A stretch of 64,000 nt of DNA from Bacillus sp. AFS029637 (GTDB lineage Bacteria > Bacillota > Bacilli > Bacillales > Bacillaceae_G): contig NZ_NUPZ01000040.1 in the NCBI RefSeq assembly GCF_002584985.1, forward strand, positions 186,001 through 250,000, given 5' to 3'. Of this stretch, positions 63,928 through 64,000 are shown piece by piece (the first letter of the stretch is position 1; each line of letters begins with the position of its first letter). Made by a program: the position numbers and the translations under genes. The notes below the pieces were generated by a model. It worked only from the letters and a program-made list of their open reading frames with translations, was not told where the DNA came from and ran no database searches.

Positions 63928-64000
63928 TTACTCTTCGTTGTTTAAACGCTCTATAATTGCTTCTTTAGCGACTTCACGATCGTCAAAATGATGGACGTCT
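63928..64000 (-). CDS. murE: UDP-MurNAc-tripeptide synthetase MurE, last 23 residues (cut by window edge)
   Basis: Only the C-terminal end is present. The frame reads [20 protein letters not shown], then NEE and a TAA stop at 63928-63930. The [12 protein letters not shown] pattern fits the C-terminus of Bacillus MurE rather than MurF. It ends 22 bases before the GTG start of mraY, with the mraY ribosome site between. Identification is based on this short tail and on synteny. Confidence 0.75.
   Translation of the reverse strand, partial: DVHHFDDREVAKEAIIERLNNEE

Overview
The window is a low-GC Firmicute chromosome, and the proteins look like the Bacillus cereus group (B. cereus, thuringiensis, anthracis). 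Sporulation genes spoVM, spoIIGA, sigE, sigG and spoVE lie among cell-division and wall genes, most genes read on the minus strand, and gene order closely follows the Bacillus recG to murE core block. The exact species cannot be told from the sequence alone. No tRNA, rRNA, CRISPR array or prophage was seen.

Layout, left to right. (1) 1-19.1 kb: recG (cut by the window edge), fakA and asp23 facing rpmB, tiny spoVM (26 aa), thiN, rpe, rsgA, the PrkC/PrpC kinase-phosphatase pair, rlmN, rsmB, fmt, def, priA, coaBC, rpoZ, gmk, remA and a YicC-type gene: translation, repair and cofactor functions. (2) 19.2-23.8 kb: a Ca2+-type P-ATPase and divergent rqcH. (3) 23.8-28.9 kb: a variable block, mostly plus strand, with an M24 peptidase, a DinB-like protein, two small membrane proteins, a large permease and a HAD phosphatase. 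From memory, B. subtilis carries sulfate-assimilation genes at this position. (4) 28.9-40.8 kb: the complete pyr operon (pyrR-pyrP-pyrB-pyrC-carA-carB-pyrK-pyrD-pyrF-pyrE on the minus strand) with three PyrR attenuators and a strong promoter. (5) 40.8-49.5 kb: an RluD-type pseudouridine synthase, lspA, ylyA, ileS with an Ile T-box, divIVA, ylmH, ylmG, sepF, ylmE and pgeF. (6) 49.5-50.95 kb: a lone IS200/IS605-type tnpB inserted between pgeF and ylmC. (7) 51.0-54.3 kb: ylmC, sigG, sigE and spoIIGA, the early sporulation sigma cassette with recognisable promoters. (8) 54.4-64 kb: ftsZ, ftsA, divIB, murB, murG, spoVE, murD, mraY and the last codons of murE.

Functional links: mraY, murD, murG and murB make lipid II and its precursors. 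FtsA, FtsZ, SepF, DivIB and DivIVA organise the septum where it is used, and SpoVE works in the spore. SpoIIGA matures pro-sigma-E, which then drives genes such as spoVM. RqcH and YlmH, both in this window, belong to ribosome-associated quality control. PrkC/PrpC senses and signals wall state and sits beside the ribosome-assembly GTPase RsgA.

Most of the window is conserved core. The best candidate for something unusual is the tnpB locus with a putative guide-RNA region running up to the start of pgeF. Next are several regulatory structures: tandem repeats between asp23 and rpmB, a G-U-preserving stem-loop after prkC, a perfect Spo0A-like box in front of divIVA, and a spoIIG promoter with the atypical 22-bp spacer. 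Starts were corrected where the longest open frame was clearly too long; several are GTG or TTG.
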